From positions 5,009,501 to 5,073,500 of the forward strand of contig NC_021658.1 of the NCBI RefSeq assembly GCF_000418325.1: 64,000 nt of DNA. Direction: 5' to 3'. The notes beneath the pieces were generated by a model. It was given only the letters and a program-made list of their open reading frames with translations, was not told the origin of the DNA and searched no databases. Source of the DNA: Sorangium cellulosum So0157-2 (GTDB lineage Bacteria; Myxococcota_A; Polyangia; Polyangiales; Polyangiaceae). The translations under genes were made by a program, and so were the position numbers. Positions 34,021 through 42,557 of the stretch are shown piece by piece. The first letter of the stretch is position 1. The number at the start of each line of letters is the position of its first letter.

Positions 34021-37000
34021 TTACGGCCTGCTGCTCATCATCGCTTCGAGCGACGGCGGCACGCAGCCGTACGCCTCGGCGGCCACGAGCAGCGCCGAGT
34101 TCTGCGGCAGGTTGAGCAGGAACGAGCTCGCGTAGGGCGTCCCCTCCAGGCCCTTCAGCCGGCGCAGGAGCGGCGGCATCGCGCGCTCCATCGCCTCCCG
34201 CGCGCCCACGAGGTCGCCCATGTCCACGCAGGCGTCGTGCAGCGCGAGGTAGATCGGCGCCTCGTTGAGCAGGCTCGGCGCGCCCGCCTCGACGAGCGCC
34301 GCCGCCTCCCGCGCGATCTCGCGGGCCTGCTCGGCGTTGCCGAAGCGGCGCTCCGCCTCGGCGCAGAACCCGAGCGCCACGGGGAGGACGTCGCGGTTCT
34401 CCGTGACGCGGTAGGCCTCCGTGGCCTTCTTCAGCAGCGAGCGCGCCCGCGCGAGGCCCGACGACTCGACGCGCAGGAGCTCGCAGCCCCGGTAGAACAG
34501 GATGCCGAGCGTCACCCGGTCGCGCACGACCCACATGCTCCCCGCGGCCTCGTCCGCGCTCGCGCGCGGCTCGGCGAGCGCGGCGTCGAGCCGCGGCTCG
34601 GGGCCGAACGTCGCCACCCAGCAGAGCAGGATCATCTGCCCGTGCCGCGCCGCGCCGGAGCTGCCGATCGCCTGCGCCCGGGCGATGCCCGCCTCGATCT
34701 CCTGGAGCGCCTCGCCCCGCGCGCCGATGGTCGTGAGCGCGAAGCCGACGTTCATCGTCAGCATCGCCTCGCGCTCCTGCAGCCCGGCGCGGCGCGCCGC
34801 CCGCGCCGCGTTCCGGCGCGCCTCCAGCGCCGCGGCGGGCTCGCCGCGCGTCTGGTGCGCGACCGCGCGCGTCTGCCACGCGTCGACCGCCGCCCAGACG
34901 AGGCCCCGCCGCGCCGCGAGATCGAGCAGGTGCGCGGCCTCCTGCTCCGCCATCGCGAGCTGCCCGGCGAACGCGTGGACCTGCGCCAGCGTGGCCGAGC
35001 ACTGCGCCTCCTCCTCGACGAGATCGATCGTCCGGGCGCGGTCGCGCAGCGCCGTCAGGCGCCCCTCCAGATCCATCCCGGAGCCGCACGCGTGATCGTA
35101 GCGGGCGCGCGCGGTGAGCGTGCGCAGCTCGCTCGCCTCGTCGTAGACGTTCTCCCACATCGCCCGGATCGCCGAGTCGCGCTCGGGCGAGCGCGCGTCG
35201 AGCCGCGAGTACGCCTCCTCCAGGAGGACGGCGCGCGCGAAGGCCGTCGGCTTGTCGGGCGAGAACACGAGCGCGCGATCGGCCATGGTGACCGCGTCGC
35301 GGAGCGAGTTCGTCGCGAGGGCGCGCCGCGCGGCGGCCTCCCAGCGGATCGCGGCCTCCTCGTGCTCGCCGCCGAGGTCGAAGTGCTGCGCCACCGTCGC
35401 GCTGTCCTCGCCCAGCCGGTCGAGCCAGCGCGCCGCCGCCGCGTGCAGCTTCTTCCGGAGCTCCTCGCCGACCGAGGCGTACGCGACGTCGCGGACGAGC
35501 GCGTGCTTGAACAGGAACTCGTGCGCCGCCGTGAAGCGCGACGCGGGCTGCTCGACGAGCAGCTCCGCGGCGATGAGCTTCTTCAGCGCGGTCTCCGGCT
35601 CGGCCACGCCGACCTCGGCGAGGCCCACGTCCCAGACGGACAGGCCGAAGACGCTCATGCGCACCACCGCCTCGCGCGTGGGCTCGTCGAGCGCGTCGAG
35701 GCTCACCTGGATGGCCGCCTCGATGGTCGGCGCCGTGGCCGCGTCCTTTCCGGAGGCGATGACGCGCGCGAGCTCCTCGGCGAAGAGCGGCGAGCCGGCC
35801 GCCTGCTGCGCCACGCGGTCGAGCGTCGCCTCGTCGAACGGCCGCGCGGCCGCGGCCGCGCTGAAGACGGCCCGCGCGATCTCGCGCGTGGCCCGGCGCG
35901 CGATGGGGCGCAGCTCGACGCGCACGTGGTCGCGGCCGGTGAAGCGCTGGCCCTGGTCGCGCCAGAACGCCGGGCGCACCATGAGCATGATGAAGAGCGC
36001 CCTGCCCGTCGCCCGCCCGAGGAGGTGATCGAGCCACGCGACGCTCTCCGGGTCGGCCCACTGCGCGTCCTCGACGAGCAGCGCGCACGGCTCGATGGAG
36101 GCGGCGCCGACCGCGATGTCGGTCATCGAGAGGTACAGCGCGTCGCGCGCGCCGCGCAGGTCGACGCCGTCGGGGAACGGCTGGTTCGCGAGGAGGCGCG
36201 CGAGGAGCCCCCCGTCGCCGTGGAGCAGCCGCCGCGCGCGCACCGCCTCGTCGGCCTGCTCCAGCGACGCGCCCTTCGGCAGGCCCATGAGGACGCGCAG
36301 CGCGTCGGTGGCCACGCCGAGCGCCTGCGCCCGGCCGAACGACTCGCAGCGCAGCTGGACGAGCCGCGGCGGATCCGGCCGGTCGGCGATGCGGGCGACG
36401 AACTCGCGCGCGAGCCGGCTCTTGCCGATGCCCGGCGGGCCCGAGATGCTCGCCACGACCGGCGTCCGGTCCTCGACGCAGCGGTCGAACGCCGCGACCG
36501 TGGTGATGAGCTCGGCGTCCCGCCCGACGAACGGCGTCTGCGCGTCGGGCCGCTTCGGCGCGCGCGAGAGCACCCGCACGGCGCCGCTGTCCAGCGGCTC
36601 GCCCAGGAAGCGCCCGCGGGACAGCTCCACCGTGGTCGCGTCCGCGAGGACGCGGCCGAGGCCCGCCTCGCGCGCGAGCGCGACCGCGCGGTCGACGACC
36701 TCGCCGGCCGATCGCGTCCGGTCGACGCGCATGCGACCGGAGGCGACGCCGACGCGGCCCCCGCGGTCGCCGAGCCCGAGCCCGAGCTCGAGCGCCCGCG
36801 ACGCCTCGTCGCCGTGGGCCTGCCGCACGCCGAGGTGGGCGACGATCGAGTCGGCGCCGAGCGGCAGCGCGTCGGCCCCGCGGCGCCGCAGCGCCTCGAG
36901 CTCGCGGTGCCGCTCCTCGCCGGTGGCCACGTGCAGCGCCACGATCGTGGTCACGAGCCGCGTGCCCATCACGCCCGGCGGGTTGTCGCTCACGCGCAGC

Positions 37001-37911
37001 GGGGAGGGGGTGGGCAGGTGCGGCTCGGCGACGAGCGCCGCGAGCCTGTCCGCCACCTCGCGCGCCGAGCTCGGCCGCAGGCCCCGGTCGGCGAGCAGGA
37101 GCGCGTGGATCAGCTCGTCGAGCGCCGGGACCACGTCGAGCAGGAACTCGGACAGCCGCGGCGCGGGCGTGGTCGCGAGGCGCACGAGGGTCGCGATCGA
37201 GGTCGGCCCCATGTGCGGCGGCCGGCCGGCGACCAGCTCGAACAGCGTCGCGCCGAGCGAGTAGAGGTCGCTGCGCGCGTCCACCGTCGCGTCGCCGCGC
37301 GCCTGCTCCGGCGAGATGTACGCCGGCGTGCCGACGGGGCTGCCCGCGTCGGTCGTGAGCACGACCTCCTTCGACGCCGCCACCCCGAAGTCGACGAGCT
37401 TGACCCGGATGCCGGCGTCCGGCGGCCCGCGCAGGAGGAGGATGTTCGACGGCTTGATGTCGCGGTGGACGACGCCCGCGTCGTGCGCGGTCGCGAGCGC
37501 GCTCGCCACCTGGCGCCCGACCTCCAGCCCCTCGCGCAGCGACAGCGGGGAGCGCCGCTGGCGCGACGCCAGGTCCTCCCCGTCGAGCCACTCCATCGCG
37601 ATGAACGTCGTCCCCTCCTCGATGCGCCGCCCCTCCGCGTCCGTCGTGGTCGAATCGACCGTCCCGAACGCCACGACCCGCACGATCCCGGGGTGATCGA
37701 GCTCCGAGAGGATTTGCCCCTCGCGGGAGAGGCGGGCCTGGCCCTCGGCGTCGACGCCGAGCGCGGTGATGATCTTCAGCGCGACGTGCCGCTCGGTCTG
37801 CACGTCGTACGCGCGGTGCACGGTGCCGATCCCGCCGCGGCCGACCTCGCGCTCGATGTGGAATCGGCCGGCGATGAGCGGCCTTGCGGGCTCGATGCGC
37901 GCGGAGCTCAT
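34021..37911 (-). CDS. Ser/Thr kinase - degenerate cyclase - AAA/STAND ATPase - TPR regulator
   Basis: The protein has 1,296 residues. The N-terminal kinase (about 17-280) is complete: GRGGIGTVHRA, VALKII, HRDIKPSNILL, DFGVAAS, SPEQAR. Residues about 310-465 resemble a class III nucleotide cyclase fold (VTTIVALHVATGE, GVASGRMRV) but lack the metal-binding aspartates, so this part is probably a pseudo-cyclase. An ATPase module starts near 470 (FVGRDAEL, Walker A GPPGIGKSRL near 490, Walker B-like LLVEDAQWADPESV). The C-terminal about 450 residues are TPR-like helices. This kinase-cyclase-ATPase-TPR order is typical of large signalling proteins in myxobacteria. It is cytoplasmic, with no TM. 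Substrates are unknown. It is convergent with the kinase at 32178 and divergent from the gene at 38189. Confidence 0.88.
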   Translation of the reverse strand: MSSARIEPARPLIAGRFHIEREVGRGGIGTVHRAYDVQTERHVALKIITALGVDAEGQARLSREGQILSELDHPGIVRVVAFGTVDSTTTDAEGRRIEEGTTFIAMEWLDGEDLASRQRRSPLSLREGLEVGRQVASALATAHDAGVVHRDIKPSNILLLRGPPDAGIRVKLVDFGVAASKEVVLTTDAGSPVGTPAYISPEQARGDATVDARSDLYSLGATLFELVAGRPPHMGPTSIATLVRLATTPAPRLSEFLLDVVPALDELIHALLLADRGLRPSSAREVADRLAALVAEPHLPTPSPLRVSDNPPGVMGTRLVTTIVALHVATGEERHRELEALRRRGADALPLGADSIVAHLGVRQAHGDEASRALELGLGLGDRGGRVGVASGRMRVDRTRSAGEVVDRAVALAREAGLGRVLADATTVELSRGRFLGEPLDSGAVRVLSRAPKRPDAQTPFVGRDAELITTVAAFDRCVEDRTPVVASISGPPGIGKSRLAREFVARIADRPDPPRLVQLRCESFGRAQALGVATDALRVLMGLPKGASLEQADEAVRARRLLHGDGGLLARLLANQPFPDGVDLRGARDALYLSMTDIAVGAASIEPCALLVEDAQWADPESVAWLDHLLGRATGRALFIMLMVRPAFWRDQGQRFTGRDHVRVELRPIARRATREIARAVFSAAAAARPFDEATLDRVAQQAAGSPLFAEELARVIASGKDAATAPTIEAAIQVSLDALDEPTREAVVRMSVFGLSVWDVGLAEVGVAEPETALKKLIAAELLVEQPASRFTAAHEFLFKHALVRDVAYASVGEELRKKLHAAAARWLDRLGEDSATVAQHFDLGGEHEEAAIRWEAAARRALATNSLRDAVTMADRALVFSPDKPTAFARAVLLEEAYSRLDARSPERDSAIRAMWENVYDEASELRTLTARARYDHACGSGMDLEGRLTALRDRARTIDLVEEEAQCSATLAQVHAFAGQLAMAEQEAAHLLDLAARRGLVWAAVDAWQTRAVAHQTRGEPAAALEARRNAARAARRAGLQEREAMLTMNVGFALTTIGARGEALQEIEAGIARAQAIGSSGAARHGQMILLCWVATFGPEPRLDAALAEPRASADEAAGSMWVVRDRVTLGILFYRGCELLRVESSGLARARSLLKKATEAYRVTENRDVLPVALGFCAEAERRFGNAEQAREIAREAAALVEAGAPSLLNEAPIYLALHDACVDMGDLVGAREAMERAMPPLLRRLKGLEGTPYASSFLLNLPQNSALLVAAEAYGCVPPSLEAMMSSRP

Positions 37912-38126
37912 GCGCTAGCCGACGTGATCCGTGGGATGGGCGCCGAGCGCGCTCCGGCGCGGCGGAGAGGCGATCTCATGGCGCCAGGCCGGGCGGGGCT
38001 GCGGTGTTCCGACGGAGCGCATTCGCCAAGGAGACTACGCTGTCGTCCAGGGTAGTTCCAGTGTCGCGGTCGCGCCGCGAGCCGCGAGGGAAGAATCGAG
38101 AAGAATCGAGCGCGCGGGGGCCTCTC

Positions 38127-38155
38127 TTGACGGATCCGAAAGCTCCTCTTACGGT
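38127..38155 (+). promoter_or_regulatory. Probable sigma-70 promoter of the unknown gene pair
   Basis: TTGACG (38127-38132) and TACGGT (38150-38155) are 17 bases apart, 33 bases before the ATG at 38189. The rest of the 277-base divergent gap holds no gene. Confidence 0.45.
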
Positions 38156-38188
38156 CAGCGGCTCTGCGCTAACGTCGGGAGTCCCTCG

Positions 38189-39724
38189 ATGCTCGATCGC
38201 GTCGCCGTTCACCAGACCCGGCTGCGCACGCCCGGCCTCGGGCTCGATGCCAAGGGCGTCGCGCTCGGGGCCAAGGGGCTCGTCCTCCTGCCGTCGATCG
38301 ATCGGCTCGTCGCCTTCCTGGCGCTCTACACGCGGCAGGGCTCGCTCGGCGACATCCTCCGCTCGCTCGTCGTCGAGGTCGTGCGATCGAAGCTGGGCGC
38401 CCGGGAGGTCACCCTCCTGTTCGCGGCGGAGAGCAGCGACCGGCTCGACCGCGTCGCCGAGATCGCCCGGCTGGCCGGCGGCTACTGCTTCACCGGGACG
38501 AGCCGGCACTTCGTCCAGTACCGCGACGCCGCCGCGCCGTTCGGGTACGACGTCCCGCAGATCCTGCCCAGCGACGCGGCGCTCTCGCTCTACCACAACG
38601 CCTTCTCGCAGACGTACGAGGTCGAGCGGCGCCTCGACGTGCGCGCGCTGCTGCTCCGGCTCGAGCCGCACCTCGATCCGGCCGCCGGGCGCGAGCCCGG
38701 GCCCCGCTGGCTCGTCGCGGAGTCGGGGCTCGGCCCGGCGCTCATCCGCTACCTGTCCCGGAGCAGCGTCGAGGCCGAGGTCGGCCTGTGCGAGTGGCCG
38801 CCGGAGTCGAGCTTCGACGACGCCCCGGTCCTCCGCTACCTCTTCCGCGTGCCGGCCATCCCCGACCGGATGGTCCCGCTGCTCACGAGCACGCCGGGCC
38901 TCGGGTACTTCGTCCCGGTCGCCCCCGGCGCCGCGGTGGAGATCGGGTTCCGGCACCCGGTCAACCTCCGCGCCTGCCCGGTGTTCAGCGAGGCGGGCCT
39001 CGTGCTCTTCCGGGGCCGGGGCCGCGAGGCGCTGGAGATCGCGAAGCTGCCGGCGATGGGGGACGTCTCGGCGTTCGCCCGGGTCGAGCTCAGCCGCGAG
39101 CCCGCGGTGGCGCGGGTGACGCCGGAGGGCGACGCCCGGCGCCCGCCGTCGGTCGTGCTGTCGCTCCGCCTGGTCCCGAGCTCCGAGCCGTGGCGGACGG
39201 TGACGGCCTCGTGGATCCGGCCCGAGGAGATGCAGCTCCTCCGGCACGTCGCCTACGCGCTCGGCCCCGAGACGCTGCGCCGGGCCCGCATCGCCTTCAC
39301 GGCCGCGGGCGCGTTCCTCCGCCACCCGACCGGCATCGAGGGGATCCCGGTCGGCGAGTTCTTCCGGGAGGTCCACCCGGGCCTCTACATCCCCGCCGGC
39401 TACGACGCGGTCCCCGCGGTCGCGCCCGGCGTGCTGTTCCGCGCGATGGGCGCCCCGGCCGGGCAAGCGCTGTTCATCGGGCGCGACGGGCGGGCGATCG
39501 GCGTGCCCGAGGACGCGTTCGTCCCCCTGGAGACGGCGCTCCTCGAGGCGCAGCAGTGGTCGCCGCTGGCCGCGCAGTCGGCGGGCCTCACGGCCGCGCT
39601 GGCGACCGAGCTGCCCGAGGTCGTCCTCGGCGGCGTCGGCATCCGGCCGCTGCGCGACCTCGCCCCGCCCGACGCGAGCGGCGAGCCGAGGGCGCTCCCG
39701 CCGGGCGGCCGGGCCCCCCAATGA
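38189..39724 (+). CDS. Unknown cytoplasmic protein, first of an overlapping pair
   Basis: I do not recognise a family. The 511-residue protein has no signal peptide and no membrane helix. The start at 38189 follows GGGAG by 8 bases; an in-frame upstream extension back to 37931 has no ribosome site and looks non-coding. It is rich in Arg, Leu, Ala and Pro, with alternating helical (GDILRSLVVEVVRSKLGARE) and beta segments (SVVLSLRLVPSSEPWRTVTA). A GGYCFTGTSRHFVQYRDA segment (about residues 99-116) is a possible conserved core. Its stop overlaps the next gene as ATGA, so the two products should be made in similar amounts and may form a complex. Confidence 0.6.
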   Translation: MLDRVAVHQTRLRTPGLGLDAKGVALGAKGLVLLPSIDRLVAFLALYTRQGSLGDILRSLVVEVVRSKLGAREVTLLFAAESSDRLDRVAEIARLAGGYCFTGTSRHFVQYRDAAAPFGYDVPQILPSDAALSLYHNAFSQTYEVERRLDVRALLLRLEPHLDPAAGREPGPRWLVAESGLGPALIRYLSRSSVEAEVGLCEWPPESSFDDAPVLRYLFRVPAIPDRMVPLLTSTPGLGYFVPVAPGAAVEIGFRHPVNLRACPVFSEAGLVLFRGRGREALEIAKLPAMGDVSAFARVELSREPAVARVTPEGDARRPPSVVLSLRLVPSSEPWRTVTASWIRPEEMQLLRHVAYALGPETLRRARIAFTAAGAFLRHPTGIEGIPVGEFFREVHPGLYIPAGYDAVPAVAPGVLFRAMGAPAGQALFIGRDGRAIGVPEDAFVPLETALLEAQQWSPLAAQSAGLTAALATELPEVVLGGVGIRPLRDLAPPDASGEPRALPPGGRAPQ

Positions 39725-40629
39725 CCGATCCCGACGCGATCGCCGAGCGCCTCTCCGAGCTCCAGGCGAACGTGCTCGCCCCGCTCGTCCTCGGCGGTCC
39801 CCTCCACCCGGTGCGCCCGTTCGGCGTCCGGCTCGCGCTCCTCCTCGGCGACGGCGCGCCGGCGCTCGATCGCGACCTCGGCTCGCGCATCGATGTGGTC
39901 CGCGTCCGCGTCGCCCGGCTCGTCGCCCCGGTGGACGCGCTCCCGGAGCTCACCGCCGTCGACTGGGCGCTCCTCGCCGCGCTGAACGACCTGCTCCAGC
40001 TCACGAACCACGAGCTCGCCGGCGTCCTGACGCGCAGCCGCTATCCGCGCCTGCTCGCGAGCGTGCGCGACCTCTGCGAGCTCGTGCCCGCGCCGGCGGA
40101 CGTCGCGACCGCGCTGTCGCGGCACGCCACGTTCGCGCGCGTGCTCGACAGCGTTCGCACGGACGCGGTGGTCGTCTGGTGGACGGGCCGCGCGAGCTTC
40201 CGCGGCCAGCCCCCGCCCCCGCGGCTGCTCCGGTGGCGGCAGCTGCGCAACGTCGAGGTCGAGACCCGGCGCGTCGGCCTGGCCGACATGGGTCACGGCA
40301 TCCCCGGGCTCGCCCCGCCGGACTTCACCGACGCGCTCGCCCTCTGGATGACGCGCACGCCGCTCACGGATCTCGCGACCGCCACCCGGAAGAGCCCGCC
40401 GTTCGCGTGGTCCGCCTCGACGCTCGCGGTCGTCGCGACCCCGCCTGGCCGGAGCCTCGCGTACCGCGTGCTCCTGCGTCAGCCGCACGACCTCGCCGTC
40501 GCGACGCTCGCCCGCGCCGCCAGGGAGGTCCCGCCCCGGTTCGGTCGGGCGCGCGCGATCGCCGAGTCGTTCGCCAGCGAGGTCGCCGCCGGGATCAAGC
40601 TGCTCGACGAGCGCTCCGGGGCCGCGTAA
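39721..40629 (+). CDS. Unknown cytoplasmic protein, second of an overlapping pair
   Basis: The 302-residue protein begins with an ATG that overlaps the stop of the preceding gene by 4 bases. It has no signal peptide, TM helix or catalytic motif that I recognise. It appears mostly helical at the start (IAERLSELQANVLAPLVLGG, WALLAALNDLLQLTNHELAG). A more beta-rich middle includes AVVVWWTGRASFRGQ, followed by an Arg-rich stretch. Base composition and codon use match the neighbours, so it is a genuine gene. The pair has no annotated neighbour that gives a function. Confidence 0.6.
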   Translation: MTDPDAIAERLSELQANVLAPLVLGGPLHPVRPFGVRLALLLGDGAPALDRDLGSRIDVVRVRVARLVAPVDALPELTAVDWALLAALNDLLQLTNHELAGVLTRSRYPRLLASVRDLCELVPAPADVATALSRHATFARVLDSVRTDAVVVWWTGRASFRGQPPPPRLLRWRQLRNVEVETRRVGLADMGHGIPGLAPPDFTDALALWMTRTPLTDLATATRKSPPFAWSASTLAVVATPPGRSLAYRVLLRQPHDLAVATLARAAREVPPRFGRARAIAESFASEVAAGIKLLDERSGAA

Positions 40630-40787
40630 CCCGCGTGCGGCCTGCGGCTTCAGCGGGAGGCGAGCGGCGCGCCGCGCGGTTTTGATCGGTTCAAACGGGG
40701 CGTGATACGCTCCGGCCCCCTCTTCACGAGCCTCGCGCTGGAGCGACGAACCGTTTGGACCGGCAAGACGCTGAGAACTCCGACGAC

Positions 40788-42389
40788 ATGCTCTCTTTTC
40801 CCCGGCGCCCTCTCCGCGTCGGCCTGCTTCGGGAGGCGGCCCGGCGCGCGCGGCGCCCGTGGGCGCGCATCGCCGGCGCGGCGCTCGCGCTCTCGCTCGC
40901 GGTGAGCCCGGGCGTCGCGTTCGCCCAGGCGTCTGCGCTGCTCGACGAGGGCAAGGCGCTCATGAAGAAGGGCAAGCTCGCGGAGGCCTGCCCCAAGATC
41001 GAGGAGAGCTACCGGCTGAGCCCGAGGTCGGCCACGCTCCTCGCGCTGGCCACCTGCCACGAGAAGCAGGGGAAGCTCGCGACCGCCTGGTCCGAGTACA
41101 TCGATCTCAGCGCCGCGGCCCGCAAGGAGGGCAACAAGCGGCTCGAGGCCGACGCGAAGGCGAGGGGAGCGAGGCTCGAGCTGCGGCTCCCGCGGCTCAC
41201 GGTGAGCGTGCCGCGTGCCGCCGCCGTCGAGGGGCTCGAGGTGACGCTCGACGGGGCGCCGGTCGACAGCGCGAGCTGGGGCCAGGCCCGGCCGATCGAT
41301 CCCGGCGAGCACAAGGTGAGCGCGAGCGCGCCCGGCCGGAAGAAGTGGGAGGCGTCGGTCTCGATCAAGCGGGGCGAGCGGAAGGCCGTGGCGGTTCCGG
41401 CGCTGGCCAAGGACGGCTCGGCGGCGCCGGAGCCCGCGCCGGCGGAGGAGGCGCCCGCGAAGGAGGCGGCAGCGGCGGCCACCGCGGCGCCGGACAAGGG
41501 CGCGGCCGGGGCGGGGAAGGGGGCGGCCGGGGAGGGGAAGGGGGCGGCCGGGGCCGGGAAGGGCGCGGCCGGGGCCGGGAAGGGCGCGGCTGGGAGCGGG
41601 AAGCGCGCGGCTGGGAGCGGGAAGGGCGCGGCGGCGCCGGAAAAGGCCGCTGCGGGGCCGGAGGAGGACGCGCAGCCCGAGGAGCCTGCCGCGGCCGAGG
41701 AGCCGGAGGCGAGCCCGGGCGCCTCGCCGAAACACGCCGGAAGCTTCGTGCTCGAGGTCGGCGCGGCGGGCGGCGCGCTGATCGGGCTGATCGACTCCGG
41801 CAGCTTCGGCGACCTGAGCACGTATTCGTACAGCTACAACATCCTGCCGGAGGGCGAGCTCATCGCGCCCTGCAACGACGAGGTCTGCCACGCCAGCTTC
41901 GAGCCGGCGATCGGGCCGTTCGCCGGCGGCCAGGCCTTCGTCGGGGTCGCGCTCTCCGAGCGGCTGCACCTCGGCGCCCGGGTGCTCGGCGGCTACCGGT
42001 TCGGCGGCGGCTACCTGGTCGTCGGCGGCCCGTCTGCGTCGCTGCGCTTCGGGCGCCTGTGGCTCGGCCTGACGGGGCTCGTCGGCGCGGTGGGGCAGGA
42101 CGCAAAGGTCACCGGCGTGAAGGGGGAGATCCCCTCCGAGCTGGTCGACCGCAACTACGGCCGGACCGAGGTCGACGTGAACGCGCGCGAGGGCAGCCTC
42201 CCCGAGACCGCGCTCGTCGAGACGCTCGCGTTCGGCGGCAGCGTCGAGGTGTCGCTCGTGCTCGCGGATCTGCCGAGCTCGAGCTGGACGTCGGGGGCGC
42301 TCCTCCTGAGCGCCTGGCCGACGTTCATGAAGGGGCTCGACGGGTTCGTGATCGCCGCGCCGGTGGGCCTCGGGTACCGGTTCTACTGA
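40788..42389 (+). CDS. Exported protein with TPR/PEGA-like N-terminus and outer-membrane barrel C-terminus
   Basis: The 533-residue protein starts at the ATG at 40788 (an upstream TTG at 40755 is also open). A signal peptide ends at VSPGVAFAQ. Residues about 45-110 form a helical repeat (ASALLDEGKALMKKGKLAEA, LLALATCHEKQGKLATAWSE) often found in Polyangia. A PEGA-like beta domain follows (LEVTLDGAPVDSASWG). Residues about 225-310 are low complexity with repeats of GAAGAGK. The C-terminal about 210 residues show beta-barrel strands ending in an aromatic residue (LGYRFY), as expected for outer-membrane insertion. Function unknown; a porin or envelope scaffold role is likely. Confidence 0.65.
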   Translation: MLSFPRRPLRVGLLREAARRARRPWARIAGAALALSLAVSPGVAFAQASALLDEGKALMKKGKLAEACPKIEESYRLSPRSATLLALATCHEKQGKLATAWSEYIDLSAAARKEGNKRLEADAKARGARLELRLPRLTVSVPRAAAVEGLEVTLDGAPVDSASWGQARPIDPGEHKVSASAPGRKKWEASVSIKRGERKAVAVPALAKDGSAAPEPAPAEEAPAKEAAAAATAAPDKGAAGAGKGAAGEGKGAAGAGKGAAGAGKGAAGSGKRAAGSGKGAAAPEKAAAGPEEDAQPEEPAAAEEPEASPGASPKHAGSFVLEVGAAGGALIGLIDSGSFGDLSTYSYSYNILPEGELIAPCNDEVCHASFEPAIGPFAGGQAFVGVALSERLHLGARVLGGYRFGGGYLVVGGPSASLRFGRLWLGLTGLVGAVGQDAKVTGVKGEIPSELVDRNYGRTEVDVNAREGSLPETALVETLAFGGSVEVSLVLADLPSSSWTSGALLLSAWPTFMKGLDGFVIAAPVGLGYRFY

Positions 42390-42557
42390 CCGCGGCGTCT
42401 ACTGGTATTGCCAACCGCGGCGTTGGGGGCGCGCCGGCTCCTGGCTCCGCGGCCTCAGCCGAGCACCGACGCGTTCGCTGCGGGCAGCAACCCGATGGAG
42501 CTCATGGAACGGCCGAGCGGATCGTCGCACGTGAGGCGCGTTCCTGCGCAGATGAGC

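Noticed and set aside
37931..38188. N-terminal extension of the unknown gene at 38189
   Set aside because: It has no ribosome site, covers the likely promoter at 38127-38155, and its composition looks non-coding.
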